Of a DNA stretch of 64,000 bases, positions 51,538-61,669 are shown piece by piece; the first letter of the stretch is position 1; every line of letters begins with the position of its first letter. The notes below the pieces were generated by a model, which searched no databases, was not told the DNA's origin, and saw nothing but the letters and a program-made list of their open reading frames with translations. Source of the DNA: Cristatella mucedo (Eukaryota > Bryozoa > Phylactolaemata > Cristatellidae). Location of the stretch: positions 7,016,001-7,080,000 of the forward strand of contig WPIO01000005.1 in NCBI GenBank assembly GCA_009760855.2. Direction: 5' to 3'. A program made the translations under genes and the position numbers.

Positions 51538-52640
51538 CAGGGGTGGCCAAACTTGTTGACTGGCGGGCCACAATGGTTTCTAAAATTTGACAGAGGGGCC
51601 GGCCAGAATAGGAGAATGGTGCGTATGTGTGAAGTAATATAAATGAAATGCAAAAACCATTACATGAAAAGATTTGGCCTTTAACAGACAGGAAGACACC
51701 ATTTGTCTAGTTTATTGTAAACATTGTTTTACAAATTTATAAATTTAATAACGGAGTAATAAACTCCCATTCAGTTTCAGTGGGAACAGTGTTGTTGGTC
51801 TCCTTTTTTGAAAGTGCATCAATGTCTGGCGTTATATTTGTTGTGGCAATTCTTAAGATCGAGATTCTTAAGATAGATCCGAGGTGTTAGTCAGTTAACT
51901 TGGATCTGTGACGAGCTTTGTTGATGTTCATGATGCTGAATGTCTGTTCGCACACATAGGGTGAGCCAAACAACGTCAGCATCTTCTGTGCCATATCCTT
52001 CGGAGGTTTGGAAACGTGGTTTGGTTAAGTGAAGCATAAAAGTCCTTCAGTTTAAGAGAGTTGAGCTTCTCCTTCAATAAAGAGTCAGACTGAAGATCTA
52101 TCAGTTCCAACAGCAGCTCATGTGGTGCTGTTTCGGGGTCTTGTGACAGGAGACAGGACACCAGCTGGTCGCGTCCGTGCAGGTCGTCCAGTGATTTGCT
52201 GTAATTCTTCGCGTTTCGGGTTGCTTCTTTCTGCATGGCTAGTGTGGGAAAGTGAGTGAAAGATTTTTTTGAAATTTTTCTGGAGAAAGAAAAGAGTCAG
52301 CTTAGATTTGAAGGCCATAAGATTTGTGTACATGTCGTGTACAAATCGATCTTTCCCCTGTAGCTTCGTGTTCAGCTCATTCATGTGCGAAAGTATGTCC
52401 TCAGCAAACGCAAAATCACAATGCCAGTTCTTGTCAATTAGCTCGAGAAATTCGTCGGATCTCCCCATTAACTCCAAAAATGAAGTGATCTCCTCCTTCA
52501 GCTCCCACCCTCTTTGAAAGACTTTGCCCAAACTTAGCCAGCGCACACAAGAGTGGTAAAGTAAGTCCTGGTGATCTGCATTGGTTTCTTACAGGAACGC
52601 AATAAACTGACGATGCTGAAGTCCCCTTGCTTGTATAAAG

Positions 52641-52722
52641 TTCCGGGGTGCGCCATCTGCTGGGGAAAAATGGGAACTACAGCTAGGTAAAATTATTGTG
52701 GTGTCTTTATAATAAAATTTAA
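52641..52722 (+). repeat. 82-bp insert inside the hAT transposase gene (copy 1)
   Basis: Begins TTCCGGGGTGCGCCATCTGC and ends TTTATAATAAAATTTAA. It separates the transposase motifs LVN and FIQARGLQHRQF, which are contiguous in the family, so it is an insertion into the old ORF. The flanks TATAAAGTT and TACAAGTT suggest a short imperfect target duplication. A copy differing at one base lies at 53828-53909 in the same element. Confidence 0.7.
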
Positions 52723-53576
52723 ATACAAGTTAACAAGTTGTACGACTGGATTAACGATGTGATTTAGCTGCAATATACAAATGCACAGAACTTCCTGATG
52801 AATGATGCAGTGAAGGAAAATAACATCCTGATCAGGATTTTCCTCTTTTACTTTTTCCTGCAGTCTTTTCAGCAGCCCAATGTTTTTCTCAGTTAAAATT
52901 GGCGATCCATCCGTGGTGACATTGGCGAGTTTACTCCAAGGTAGTTTCATCGTCTCGATGACAGCAGATACCTGGTTATACAAATTTTCTCCCCTCGTTT
53001 TTCCTTTCACGGAGTCCATGGTCAAAAACTCCTCTGTGATCTCAAAACTATCGCTAATCCCTCGGATTAAAATTAGGAGCTGAGCAGCGTCTTTTAAGTC
53101 GTTCTTTTATCCGGTGTTAGTGAATAAAACTTAAAGGACTCCGCCTTTTTGTTTAATTTCCTGGCTATATCTTCGTCAATCAATTCCACGCGGCGAGTCA
53201 AAGTGCTACGTGATAAACTGTTTTTTTTCAAATTTGCCTTTGCTCTCCGGACACAAGAGACCTGCTATCTCAACCAGGCATTTTTCTTTAATTCGCCTTC
53301 GTAAAAAGGCTTAGTGGCCTTTGCTAATTTGAATGCCAGCAAAATGCTTGCCTTAGTACTTGACTCTTGAATCGCAGTTTGTCTTTGAAAAAGGTTTTAC
53401 TGAGTCTGTAAATTAGCCGTCAATCTCAGAGCTGTAACCGCCCGTTCACGAGGAGACTGTTGACTGGCGTAGTTGGCATGTTTTTTGGAAAAATGACGGT
53501 TGATATTGTTTTCTTGCAAAACTGCTACAGTTTCTTGGCTATCAGACATGCAGCTGTTGATCGGACTTCAGAGACT

Positions 53577-53667
53577 TTTCCCTTTGCAGCAAATGTAAAG
53601 CACATAGGAAGAGATTGAGTTCTCTGAGGGCGCTTTATCAAGTGCATTATCATTATTATTATTATTA
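53577..53667 (+). mobile_element. Minimal LINE tail inserted in the hAT transposase
   Basis: About 90 bp: TTTGCAGCAAATGTAAAGCA, the hairpin, and ATT/ATC repeats. It lies between the zinc-finger-region codons VRSTAACLIAKK and DSECRVFN on the opposite strand. Confidence 0.78.
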
Positions 53668-53827
53668 GTGACAAAATATTTTGTCGCCCCCTCTTAATTG
53701 AAAACTCGGCACTCACTGTCTACTTTTCTTTTCTTCGGTCTGCTTATTTTTACTGAAGAGCTGAAAGTCTAAAGCGACAAAGAGAAGTAGAGAGTAACCG
53801 TAATGCATCACACTCAAGGGTCCATGT

Positions 53828-53909
53828 TTCCGGGGTGCGCCATCTGCTGGGGAAAAATGGGAACTACAGCTAGGTAAAATGATTGTGGTGTCTTTATAAT
53901 AAAATTTAA
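53828..53909 (+). repeat. 82-bp insert (copy 2)
   Basis: Same 82 bp as 52641-52722 with a single T/G difference, same orientation, inside the 5' part of the hAT element upstream of its coding region. Confidence 0.7.
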
Positions 53910-53978
53910 TTTAATAATATAACGTGGACGATTTCGGAGGGCCAGATATGGTCCTCGGCCGTAATTTGCCCATGTCTG

Positions 53979-53986
53979 TGCTAACC
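53979..53986. repeat. hAT target-site duplication, right copy
   Basis: TGCTAACC, identical to the octamer at 51530-51537 on the other side of the element. Confidence 0.85.
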
Positions 53987-54216
53987 ACTCGCATCCGCCA
54001 TGCTGGCGATATGCATTCTGGCGCCCGAGAGTCACCGGTGCAGCTACGCTAGTTCCTAGTGACTAAAACGCTCGCCACAGTCATCCATGCCTAGTGAAGT
54101 TGTCAACGGCCATATAAATGTTTTCCCGAATACCACTTATACTTCCAGAACTCATGAATTGGGTATCACCACCGTTGCGGAAAGACAGGACGAAGTAGGA
54201 GAGGGAAACGTGATGC

Positions 54217-54219
<3 letters not shown>

Positions 54220-54300
<81 letters not shown>
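54220..54300. repeat. (CT)n microsatellite
   Basis: 81 bp perfect CT. Confidence 0.97.
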
Positions 54301-54302
<2 letters not shown>

Positions 54303-54754
54303 TTCTCACCTCTATCTAAAATATTTCCTAGAATGTTTCAAGTCACCCAACACCCGGCTGCTTCTCAAGCATTGCAGCGAATCGTTTCGTGCTGTCCATC
54401 AGGCTAACTAGCGACCCGATTTGTCTGTCGCTCTTAGCATGTGCTTATGGAATGTGCGTCTAATATGCAATAAACTCAAAATACCGCCCGACGCTACTCT
54501 TGGCTATGTCCTTAAACTTTCTGCTGTTACCTAGATCGTGCTGAAATCGATTGCCAGACAATAACCGCCACCATACTGACAGGATTTTTCTACTTCCATA
54601 TCCCAAAATCAGTAAAAACTGGCGCTCTAGTAGACTTTGTTGCAAACTCTACGTCGCTATCATTGTCTTCTGTTGAACTCATCTTGATGTTCACCACACA
54701 GTCTACGAAAACTAATGGCCCTCTAGTCCTCATGATTATTGTTCATCCCACTGC

Positions 54755-54867
54755 TAAGGTACTCGCTCTTCACGATCCCGGTCGTGGGTTCGGGCCTGCA
54801 GTGGGCAATCCTTGACTCGCCACTGTAAGCGGCGGTGATAGCCGTTAAGGTCCTTCTGTCGCTATAT

Positions 54868-54910
<43 letters not shown>

Positions 54911-54925
54911 GCTGCTGAATCTTTT
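54755..54925 (+). mobile_element. tRNA-derived SINE (family A) with internal (TA)n expansion
   Basis: Head GGTACTCGCTCTTCACGATC, box B-like GGTCGTGGGTTCGGGCC, then AGCCGTTAAGGTCCTTCTG and CGCTATA. The CTATA step has expanded into about 42 bp of (TA)n at 54864-54907 before the usual GAGGCTGCTGAATC end. Shows a SINE seeding a microsatellite. Confidence 0.7.
54864..54907. repeat. (TA)n inside a SINE
   Basis: About 42 bp TA within the family A SINE at 54755. Confidence 0.95.
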
Positions 54926-54929
54926 GGTT

Positions 54930-55700
54930 TGTTGCTGTCCAGCATAACTTGCATAACGCAAATCTTTCTCCACCAGTAACAGATCTAGTCCTTGAATCTT
55001 GCAAAAAGACTTTTTGTAAGCAACTGGCGAAGAAGTCGGCAATAGACCAGGAGAATGTGATCAACGTTGGCCCTTCCTCCCTTTTTTATTCCCATAAAAG
55101 GACCTCACACGAGGTAGACTAGCTAAATTCTTAAATCAAAACTTGAAATTCTAGCGGCTAATTTTCCGTTGGATCTTAGAGCCAATAACTCCAAAGATTA
55201 AGAATTGATATGGCTTGTGTATATACTTCCGCGAACTCTGGGGTTAGGTTGAGCCTCTCCACTGGCTCTGCTGAATCTGTCAAAATATTTCATACCCTCG
55301 ACAACCAAGTATTTGATTAAAGCCTCTGACATCATTTGCCATTGCTGGCGCTGCAGTGCAATTGATTAGGGCCTGTCTAGCATCTAAAAGAATACAGGGG
55401 AGGGAAGATACGCCATCCAAAAAATGGTGATGTCGCTTGTTAACCATTTTCCTAACCTCTTTTCTCTCAATAATTTACCGACGACCCTTGCAGATTCTTT
55501 TTTATCTATTTTTTCTATAAGATATATAGGATTAGAGAGTCCGATCCCCAAGAAACATCTCGCTCGATTGTTTACCCTCCATTCTTCGCGCTGCCTTACG
55601 CCATCCACCTTGAAGTCAGAGACCACAGAGCTCATTTCGAAATTCGTTTCCCAAACTCAGAAGAGCGCCCTAAAATGAAAAGATAAAAAATTGAAGTCGA
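54930..55700 (+). mobile_element. LINE fragments upstream of RT
   Basis: 55420-55690 reads LPTTLADSFLSIFS and TTELISKFVSQTQKSALK, the linker before RT. 54950-55100 reads KSFCKQLAKKSAIDQENV, which resembles FKKALV.PLLKK..LD.ENL. The order is reversed relative to an intact element, so two fragments adjoin. Confidence 0.5.
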
Positions 55701-55780
55701 TAATCTGCTTTTGGAATTAATGATCGCGGAATTTATTAGGTGCGAGAACTGGCAGATAATGCTCTTCCTAAGCTATTGCC

Positions 55781-55928
55781 AAGTGGTTTGGTCTAGCTGT
55801 TAAGGTGCTCGCCCCGACCAAGGTCTGACTGAGGTCGTGGGCTCGAGCCCCGAGGCATATGTGAAGCGCCTGAATAGAGATTAAGTTATCTTGGGGCGCT
55901 ATATAAATGAATTATATATTATATATTA
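55781..55928 (+). mobile_element. tRNA-derived SINE (family B) with LINE-type 3' hairpin
   Basis: Head GTGGTTTGGTCTAGCTGTTA with box A, box B GGTCGTGGGCTCGAGCCCC near 55840, then a tail GAAGCGCCTGAATAGAGATT...GGGGCGCTATATAAATG. The tail folds like the 3' end of the (ATT)n LINE. Best-preserved member of the family in the window. Confidence 0.75.
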
Positions 55929-56339
55929 TTACAATTTCTTGGATGAGAATTCCAAATGAGAGCACCGACACACGGCCTACCGACAATAGCGTTATTTGCA
56001 CGCTGTAGTGGCTTCAGAGCTATGCATACTTTGGCACTAGCACAGAGGATGTAACGAGTGCTAGCTATTGCGGACACACGACGATTACTGGTAGAGTCGG
56101 AACCTCAAAGACCTGGAACCTCGAAGCGCGGATACTATTAGCAATCGGTCGTCCGTGTAGCATCTCAAGACGCCTTGAGAATCTTCATGCAGGCACTTTA
56201 TGGCTCATTGCAAGAGTATCAATAAAAAAAGAGTAATGAAATGCAAGGTAGCTCATGCTTGGACAAGCACGCAATGGCAAGCAGGTAGCGTGCTTGGGAC
56301 AGCATGCTAAAGATCGCTAGCAGATGCACACAGCCACTA

Positions 56340-56598
56340 ATCAGTAGAAACTCGGACTGGTGTCGTGGACTTGGATGCAGAGCATGCAACGGGCGCGTCA
56401 GCAAAAGCGGCCAATCCAGCCAGTGATGGGGTGAACAGAAAGCAGGGCAGAAGCAGGTGCCTCTTTAGCTGCTGCTTAAATGATGCAAAGTCTTTGCTGG
56501 TATTGACCGAAGCCGGAAGCGATTTCCAGACTTCCGATCCAGGTGTCGCCTCAATACACTCAGGCATGCCGACGGTGATAGAACACTGCAGTAATAGG

Positions 56599-56600
<2 letters not shown>
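56340..56600 (-). mobile_element. C-terminal fragment of another LINE subfamily
   Basis: Minus strand reads SEVWKSLPASVNTSKDFASF then KQQLKRHLL, the WNSLP..FK..LKxxLL ending of L2/CR1-like ORF2, followed by a stop near 56343. Sequence differs from the (ATT)n family. Confidence 0.45.
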
Positions 56601-56629
<29 letters not shown>

Positions 56630-56717
56630 CGCGAGAGAGAGAGAGAGGGAGAGAGGGGGAAACAGAGACAGCCAGACAGAGACAGATGAAGAAACAGAGA
56701 CAGAAGGAGAGAGAGAG

Positions 56718-56776
<59 letters not shown>
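56600..56776. repeat. (GA)n compound microsatellite
   Basis: Interrupted GA, GGA and CAGA units followed by 60 bp of perfect GA. Confidence 0.95.
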
Positions 56777-56779
<3 letters not shown>

Positions 56780-56902
56780 AACCTTAATTAATACAAGCAG
56801 TCCATATGTTTAGTGTTGGCCTTTGCATTCTATAGCCGCTGAGAGGCACATGGTCGCAGCCCCAACCACAGCCTCCAACTCACTAGTTCTAGGCCCTAAG
56901 TG

Positions 56903-57591
56903 CAACTATTCTGCAACTCACTGCTTACTGGCCTACCAGCATGTGCGATCGGGCGATTGCAGCTGGTGCAAAACTCCGCAGCTAGGCTTGTCTGTCGTGA
57001 GCGTCGCAGTTGCCACTTAAGAGCACTTCTCGCCGACCTGCACTGGCTACCAGTCAAGCAACGGATTGACTTCAAGGTTTTGTCGCTCACTTTTAGGTCA
57101 CTTTATGCTTCGGCTCCAGCCTATCTCTCAGATATACTCCCCCATCAGGCCAAGCATCGTACCACCCGCTTTTCGAAATCCAACAGTCTACCAATACCTC
57201 ACACAAACCTCAAATCCTTCGGAGACCGTGCATTAAGTTTGCATGCTCCCAAAGCCTGGAACTTCCTCCTGACCTGCGTCAGAACATCCCCTGACCTGAC
57301 CACATTTAAAAAGAACTTAAAAACACACCTATTTAGGACAGCATTCAGTGGGTCCCTGTGATTCGTCCTTCACGTGCTTATGCGTGCTGACACTGTGCAT
57401 GCTACTACTAACCACATTTGCTAGCTGACCCTGTGCATGTCACCCCTAACCATGTTATTCATTTTGTTTGTTTATCAAGCATGATATTACTCACCATTCA
57501 AATGCATTTCCCTTTGCAGCAAATGTAAAGCGCCTAGAGAGAGATTGAGTTCTATGAGGGCGCTTTATCAAGTGCATTATTATTATTATTA
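56903..57591 (+). mobile_element. (ATT)n-tailed LINE, longest intact C-terminus
   Basis: Frame open for about 150 residues to 57361: SAARLVCRERRSCHLRALLA, LHWLPVKQRIDFK, HQAKHRTTRFSKS, TSPDLTTFKKNLKTHLF, FSGSL stop. Then 3'UTR, hairpin (one mismatch, TCTATGAGG) and (ATT)n to 57591. Among the youngest copies. Confidence 0.85.
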
Positions 57592-57731
57592 ACTATCCAG
57601 TTGTCACTTGTAATAGCTTTTTATATCTTCCAAACCGTAGATTAAGACTTATCCAGTACCGAGTCATTATAATTTATAAACTTTTAGTGATCTTATAAAA
57701 TTCTAGTAATCTTAAATACTGCCGTCCTATA

Positions 57732-57745
57732 ACCTATATAAAAGG

Positions 57746-57791
<46 letters not shown>

Positions 57792-57804
57792 CCTATATAA
57801 AAGG
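57732..57804 (+). promoter_or_regulatory. Twin TATA boxes flanking a (TA)n array
   Basis: The 16-mer ACCTATATAAAAGGCT occurs at 57732-57747 and again at 57789-57804, with about 41 bp of pure (TA)n between. TATATAAAAGG is a consensus-like TATA box. The second copy sits at the left edge of the GC-rich island and about 50 bp upstream of an open frame starting at 57849. The duplication may be replication slippage around the TA array rather than a designed promoter. Confidence 0.35.
57748..57788. repeat. (TA)n between twin TATA boxes
   Basis: 41 bp perfect TA. Confidence 0.95.
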
Positions 57805-57848
57805 CTGTAGTCTCACGGTTAACAGCGTGGCGACTCAACGAGTAGCTT

Positions 57849-58229
57849 ATGCCTGGGATAGGAGGTAACGCGCCTGCGCGTTCCAGCCAGGAGTATCGAA
57901 CCACAATTTTTTGGTTGTACGCGGGCGTGCATGCTGAGCGGGCTATGCGCCCAAGCACTTCCCGGCTCTCGAATACGATGCATGCGCTGTCGCGTCACAG
58001 CGGACACATCCAGCGCGGAGCAACGAGAATAGACTTCCGAATGTGCAAGCGAGCAGTGAAAGAAGGTCATCGCTACGCGAAAGCGATTCATTGCGGCCAG
58101 CGGCCAAGTCTGGCTGCGTATTTTAAGGAAATGAGTATTAGCAAAACCGAAGCTGAACTCCGCGCAGCACAGTTTTCTCTGGCGAAAACTAAGGGTCCTC
58201 AGCTTCCTTTCCGCGAGGCGATCAATTAG
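57849..58229 (+). CDS. Open frame resembling the N-terminal region of a hAT-type transposase
   Basis: 127-codon frame starting ATG at 57849 and ending TAG. The second half (KRAVKEGHRYAKAI, then GQRPSLAAYFKEMS and KTEAELRAAQFSLAK, then LPFREA) resembles the segment that follows the degenerate zinc finger in many hAT transposases and their domesticated relatives. Those commonly read H-x-x-A, QPSLxSFF, RAExLFxxFxxEHNLPxxxAD. The cysteines and the EHN motif are not preserved. No hAT core or C-terminal dimer region follows in the next kilobase. It could be a decayed transposon end, a small domesticated gene behind the TATA box at 57792, or chance in GC-rich DNA. Confidence 0.28.
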   Translation: MPGIGGNAPARSSQEYRTTIFWLYAGVHAERAMRPSTSRLSNTMHALSRHSGHIQRGATRIDFRMCKRAVKEGHRYAKAIHCGQRPSLAAYFKEMSISKTEAELRAAQFSLAKTKGPQLPFREAIN

Positions 58230-60079
58230 CCGAGAGCTTCGCCCGTCGCGTGAGGCCAGACGGGTGGACGATAGGACGCTGCGGACGGGCCACGATGTCC
58301 GCGCGTCCAACTTCGGCCGTCGCAATGGGTCCGATTGCGTGCAGCGGCGGCGGCCGTAGTCTACTGGGAGGGAGCCCTAGTGGACCTTGAACTGTAGCGA
58401 CGAAGCGGCGGAGGTGCAGCGCGCGCGCACGTACTGTAGCCCGGCGCGGCTGGGCACCGGCCCGAGGTCGAACTCGAGTGAGATCGAGTGAGCACACACA
58501 GTCAGAGGCTAATCTCGAGCCGACGGCGGCGTCTCACCGGGCGCTAACTGGCAGACGACGTAGGGTGGCGATGACTGGCCGCAGAGCAAACACTCGGTGC
58601 ACTCGCGCGGGCGTCGACGTTTTATGGCGGGCATGATTGGACTTCCGTCAGGCAGTACGAAGTGCTGGCGGCAGCCCAAGTGCTCGGCGCGTCGTGCCGA
58701 GCGACGTCGCACTTCGCGAGAAACGACCGCCATGCAGAGCAGCGCCCCGGGGAACGCGGCGAACGGGGGGGGGCCATGGTCCGGTGGACTCGCTTTGGGT
58801 ATTTGAGGATGAATGAGGATGTGAAAGCGGACGCGCCGACGGGGCGGTCGCAAGCGCCGGCTCTCGAACCCAACGAAGCGGCCGAGGCGAAAACGAAAGA
58901 CGCAACGTTTCGCGCGGTCCGCGAAGCAACCGAAGCGGGGCGGCCAAAAAGAAAATGCGACGACGCCAAACGGGGCTAGGATTAAATGGAAAAATAAATC
59001 AGCCGCCGCGATGGCTTTCCACCGAGCCCGAGGGCGGGCGGGCGGGCGGCAGGAGCGGAAGCGAGGAGCGAGCGCGTCCCGCGCGCGCGTCCAGAGCCGC
59101 GGCCCTGGGCGCGCACGGGACGTTTCAGCAAATGTAAAGCGCCTAGGAAGAGATTGAGTTCTCTGAGGGCGCTTTATCGAGTGCATTATCATTATTATTA
59201 TCATTATCATTACGAACGCTGCCGTGATTTGACGGGATGCTGAATCGCGGGCACGCCATTGCAGCCGATCTCCGATGGAGCGCTCCCTGATTACTGACCA
59301 GCCGGACTGGCAGACATCGGCGAGGCTATTGTGGATTACTAGGCGCGATGATTAAAGGGATCTTAAAGCGCTGGTGTCTAATCGGTGGCTGTCGGCCGAC
59401 CCATCCCGACGTCCTCTGCGTATGCGCGCGCGGTCGCTCTCGCCGATGGCTGTAGTTGAGCTTGGCTTAGCGCTGCACGCTGCTTCTGCAGAGCCCAAAT
59501 CTCGCGCGAAATGTTAGGACTGCAGTAAGCTACTTGTCACAGACGTCTGCGTAAGCAGACAAGTCGCCTCTAATTCAAGCCAGCTTAGCATCTTCTTAGC
59601 TTTCCGTGCAATTACGGAGCTTTACGTAGACCAAAAACTATGCTCGCTTTCTATGTAATCTTTCTTTCTCGCAGTTCTTGCTTTTGCGCAAACTAGCCGT
59701 GTGTATATGCCGTTCGGCTAACCATTAGGTTCAGGCGGGATTCTTGTGATTAGAATAAAAAGAAATATGCTGCAACGTGACACAGTTGGTACTCAATGCA
59801 CGACTTGCCGGCTGGCCGAACGACTTCGTCGCAGCCGATGCCTGCGAATCATAAGCGCCGTGCGGCGCTTCGTCACGTCGCACTCGCAGAAAAGTGGCCG
59901 AGTCAGTCGTCGTCGCCGCCGCCGCCGCCACCGCAGAGTAGCCTGGCAGAATTGCGCCGGGTCCGACCGCTCGTGGCGCGTGACTAAAGCACGCCGGGAT
60001 GCGCGCGCACGCGCGCGCGTGGGTGGTCGACCGCTGCCCTCGCGACATTCGCGCCGACTCAGAGCAGGCCCGAGACCGG
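58230..60079. other. CpG-rich island upstream of the 60-kb gene
   Basis: High GC with CpG at high density and long overlapping frames on both strands caused by composition. Includes an alternating GCGCGCACGCGCGCGCGTG run near 60000-60020 (Z-DNA-prone) and one LINE tail. Probably promoter-proximal regulatory DNA. Confidence 0.5.
59124..59211 (+). mobile_element. Minimal LINE tail in the GC-rich island
   Basis: CAGCAAATGTAAAGCGCCTA, hairpin, (ATT/ATC)n. 88 bp in GC-rich DNA, the only repeat inside the 58-61 kb island. Confidence 0.78.
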
Positions 60080-60086
60080 TATATAG
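60080..60086 (+). promoter_or_regulatory. TATA box of the 60-kb gene
   Basis: TATATAG inside GGTATATAGCCC, 128 bp before the ATG at 60214, in strongly GC- and CpG-rich DNA. A start site about 30 bp downstream, near 60110, would give a 5'UTR of about 100 nt. The position and the absence of other ATGs in good context between it and 60214 support the gene start. Confidence 0.5.
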
Positions 60087-60213
60087 CCCGGCCGTCGCCG
60101 GTGCTCCGCCATCCGCTTATTGAATCTCAGCGTCTGCGCACGTCCGAGACTCCGCGCTTGCTGCCTGCGTCCTCTCGTCTAGTCGTCTCCGGCTCGTCAG
60201 TCGCCGCCCCACA

Positions 60214-60295
60214 ATGCTCTCGGGACTTACGGGGAAGAGTTTGAGGCGGCTCAGCCTTCAGGTCGCGCTCGTCGTTCTCTATTACATTGGAGCCG
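60214..60295 (+). CDS. First coding exon of a second secreted or membrane protein (signal peptide)
   Basis: ATG in good context (ACAATG, A at -3) opens 82 nt encoding MLSGLTGKSLRRLSLQ followed by a hydrophobic core VALVVLYYIGAG. The layout is that of a signal peptide: basic n-region, hydrophobic h-region, small residues at the probable cleavage site. The donor G|GTGAGTAAG at 60296 is close to ideal and leaves phase 1. A matching phase-1 acceptor stands at 63980. Signal-peptide exons ending in phase 1 are typical of Ig-superfamily and other shuffled extracellular-domain genes. The exon lies in a CpG-rich island downstream of a TATA box. The mature protein is outside the window, so its family is unknown. 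Confidence 0.7.
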
Positions 60296-60688
60296 GTGAG
60301 TAAGATTGTCGGTTTGCCTTTTTTTCAAATGGCTGCGAAGAACTCGCTGCGTGCTCACGCGAATGGCCGCCAAGGCATTACGTTAGGCGCCCGCGCGCCT
60401 GGCCTCGGAAGGTCCGCACACCGGCTAAGGTGCGGCCCGCTAAGGTGCGGCTGCGCGCACTCGCCTCCCCGCGAGCGCCTTCTCGCCGCTCGTTGTGGCT
60501 CTTTCCACGGAACCGGAAAGACAAGTCGTCAAAACTCGTCCGGCGTCAGCTCGGCACCATTCCGCACGGCTCGCCGCCGCCCGGACGAGCTCGGCAAGCG
60601 GCGCGCGCGCCGCTTGCGGTCGGATTAGGCGCTCTCGGACTCGCAGGCGCTCCTTCCTAATCGCGGTCCCAGCCGACGCGCTCGGCTG

Positions 60689-60695
60689 CTATATA
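60689..60695 (+). promoter_or_regulatory. Second TATA-like motif inside intron 1 of the 60-kb gene
   Basis: GCTATATAGCTAGCGGGCGG repeats the TATATAG heptamer about 600 bp downstream of the first, followed by a run of GGGCGG-type GC boxes. It may be an alternative or cryptic start site. Downstream ATGs near 60729 open only a very short frame. Confidence 0.2.
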
Positions 60696-61228
60696 GCTAG
60701 CGGGCGGGCGGGGGGATTCGCGCTGTCCATGCTGGCGCGCGCTGAGCATTAGTTAGGCGACGACCGCGGCGCGGCACAGGCCGGTCGCTGTCGGGCTCGC
60801 CCAGCGCTGCGAGGAGCGCACACGTCGAGCTTTGCTTTGGCCGGCTGCCAAACGTTCTGCCTAACCTAGGCGGTAATTGGGGGGGGGGCACTCACTGGCT
60901 GCAGGGCAAGGGCTTTGCGAGATTGCGACACGCCGTCGCCGCTCCCCGAGCCTGACCCCGCAAGGTTTCCTTGAGCGGCGTAGTCGAGCAAAACGTGCCG
61001 CTCTCTACTGTTTCCGTCCGGTCCAAGGTGCCGATGGTGTCAGAGGAGAGAACTCGCGAGAGACTCTCAGATTTCCTTCTCGTGCGACCGCCACGCGGTT
61101 CCGGGGTTCGGGTCCTCCTAAGTGCAGTCAGACGCAACCACAGCCAATTGGCATGCAGTGGGTGGGGCTGGGAGTGAGGCCCTTGTTTCTTATGACCTAC
61201 GCAAACAGGCTCGTTAGGTAGCGGGTTA

Positions 61229-61418
61229 TAATAATAATAATATTAATAATGCACTTGATAAAGCGCCTTCAGAGAACTCAATCTCTTTCTAGGCACTTTA
61301 CATTCGCTGCAAAGCAAAATGCAATTGAATGGTGAGTAATAAAATGCTTGATAAACAAACAACATGAATAACATGGTTAGGGTGACATGCACAGGGTCAG
61401 CATGCAAATGTGGTTAGC
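61229..61418 (-). mobile_element. (ATT)n LINE 3'UTR fragment
   Basis: (ATT)n, hairpin and about 140 bp of 3'UTR ending at TGCAAATGTGGTTAG, minus strand, in intron 1 of the 60-kb gene. Confidence 0.8.
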
Positions 61419-61568
61419 CTATGCAACCTCTCGGCCTGCTGGAGGCTAAGTCCAGGAAAATTGTTGGATGCCATTACGATCCATCTCTTCTCCCCTGAGA
61501 TCTATCTTTCTTGCCAAGAACGCCGGCGTCTCTCCGTTGACGCATTTTTACTTAATCTGGGAGACCTA

Positions 61569-61669
61569 TAATAATAATAATAATAATGCACTTGATAAAG
61601 CGCCCTCGGAGAACTTAACCTCTTTCTGGGCGCTTTACATTTGCTGCAAAGGGAAATGCAATTGAATGA
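61569..61669 (-). mobile_element. (ATT)n LINE tail fragment
   Basis: (ATT)n, hairpin GATAAAGCGCCCTCGGAG..GGGCGCTTTAC and 30 bp of 3'UTR, minus strand. 150 bp from the previous copy, same orientation. Confidence 0.78.

Larger units (their letters stand above)
51538..53978 (-). mobile_element. Full-length hAT transposon with TIRs and 8-bp TSD (GTF2IRD2-like transposase, dead)
   Basis: The left end CAGGGGTGGCCAAACTTG and the right end, read inward, CAGACATGGGCAAATT are hAT-type terminal inverted repeats. Both are flanked by the same 8 bp TGCTAACC (51530-51537 and 53979-53986), the hAT target-site length. The minus strand carries the transposase in pieces: RPKKRKVDSECRVFN and RHFSKKHANYASQQS (zinc-finger region), DEDIARKLNKK, DSVKGKTRGENLY, HCIIHQEVLC, RGLQHRQF, RWLSLGKVF, LCDFAFAEDI-type segment, MLTLFGSPYVCEQTFS and KARHRSKLTD (dimerisation). 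These are the motifs of the GTF2IRD2/EPM2AIP1-like hAT branch. It is broken by stops, by a LINE tail at 53577-53667 and by an 82-bp insert at 52641-52722. Confidence 0.88.

Noticed and set aside
58509-59210. 233-codon minus-strand frame in the GC-rich island with a CTECLLCG motif
   Set aside because: It starts inside a LINE tail (NIMMHSIKRPQR-type residues come from the hairpin region), runs through extreme GC where open frames occur by composition, and competing frames exist on the other strand.
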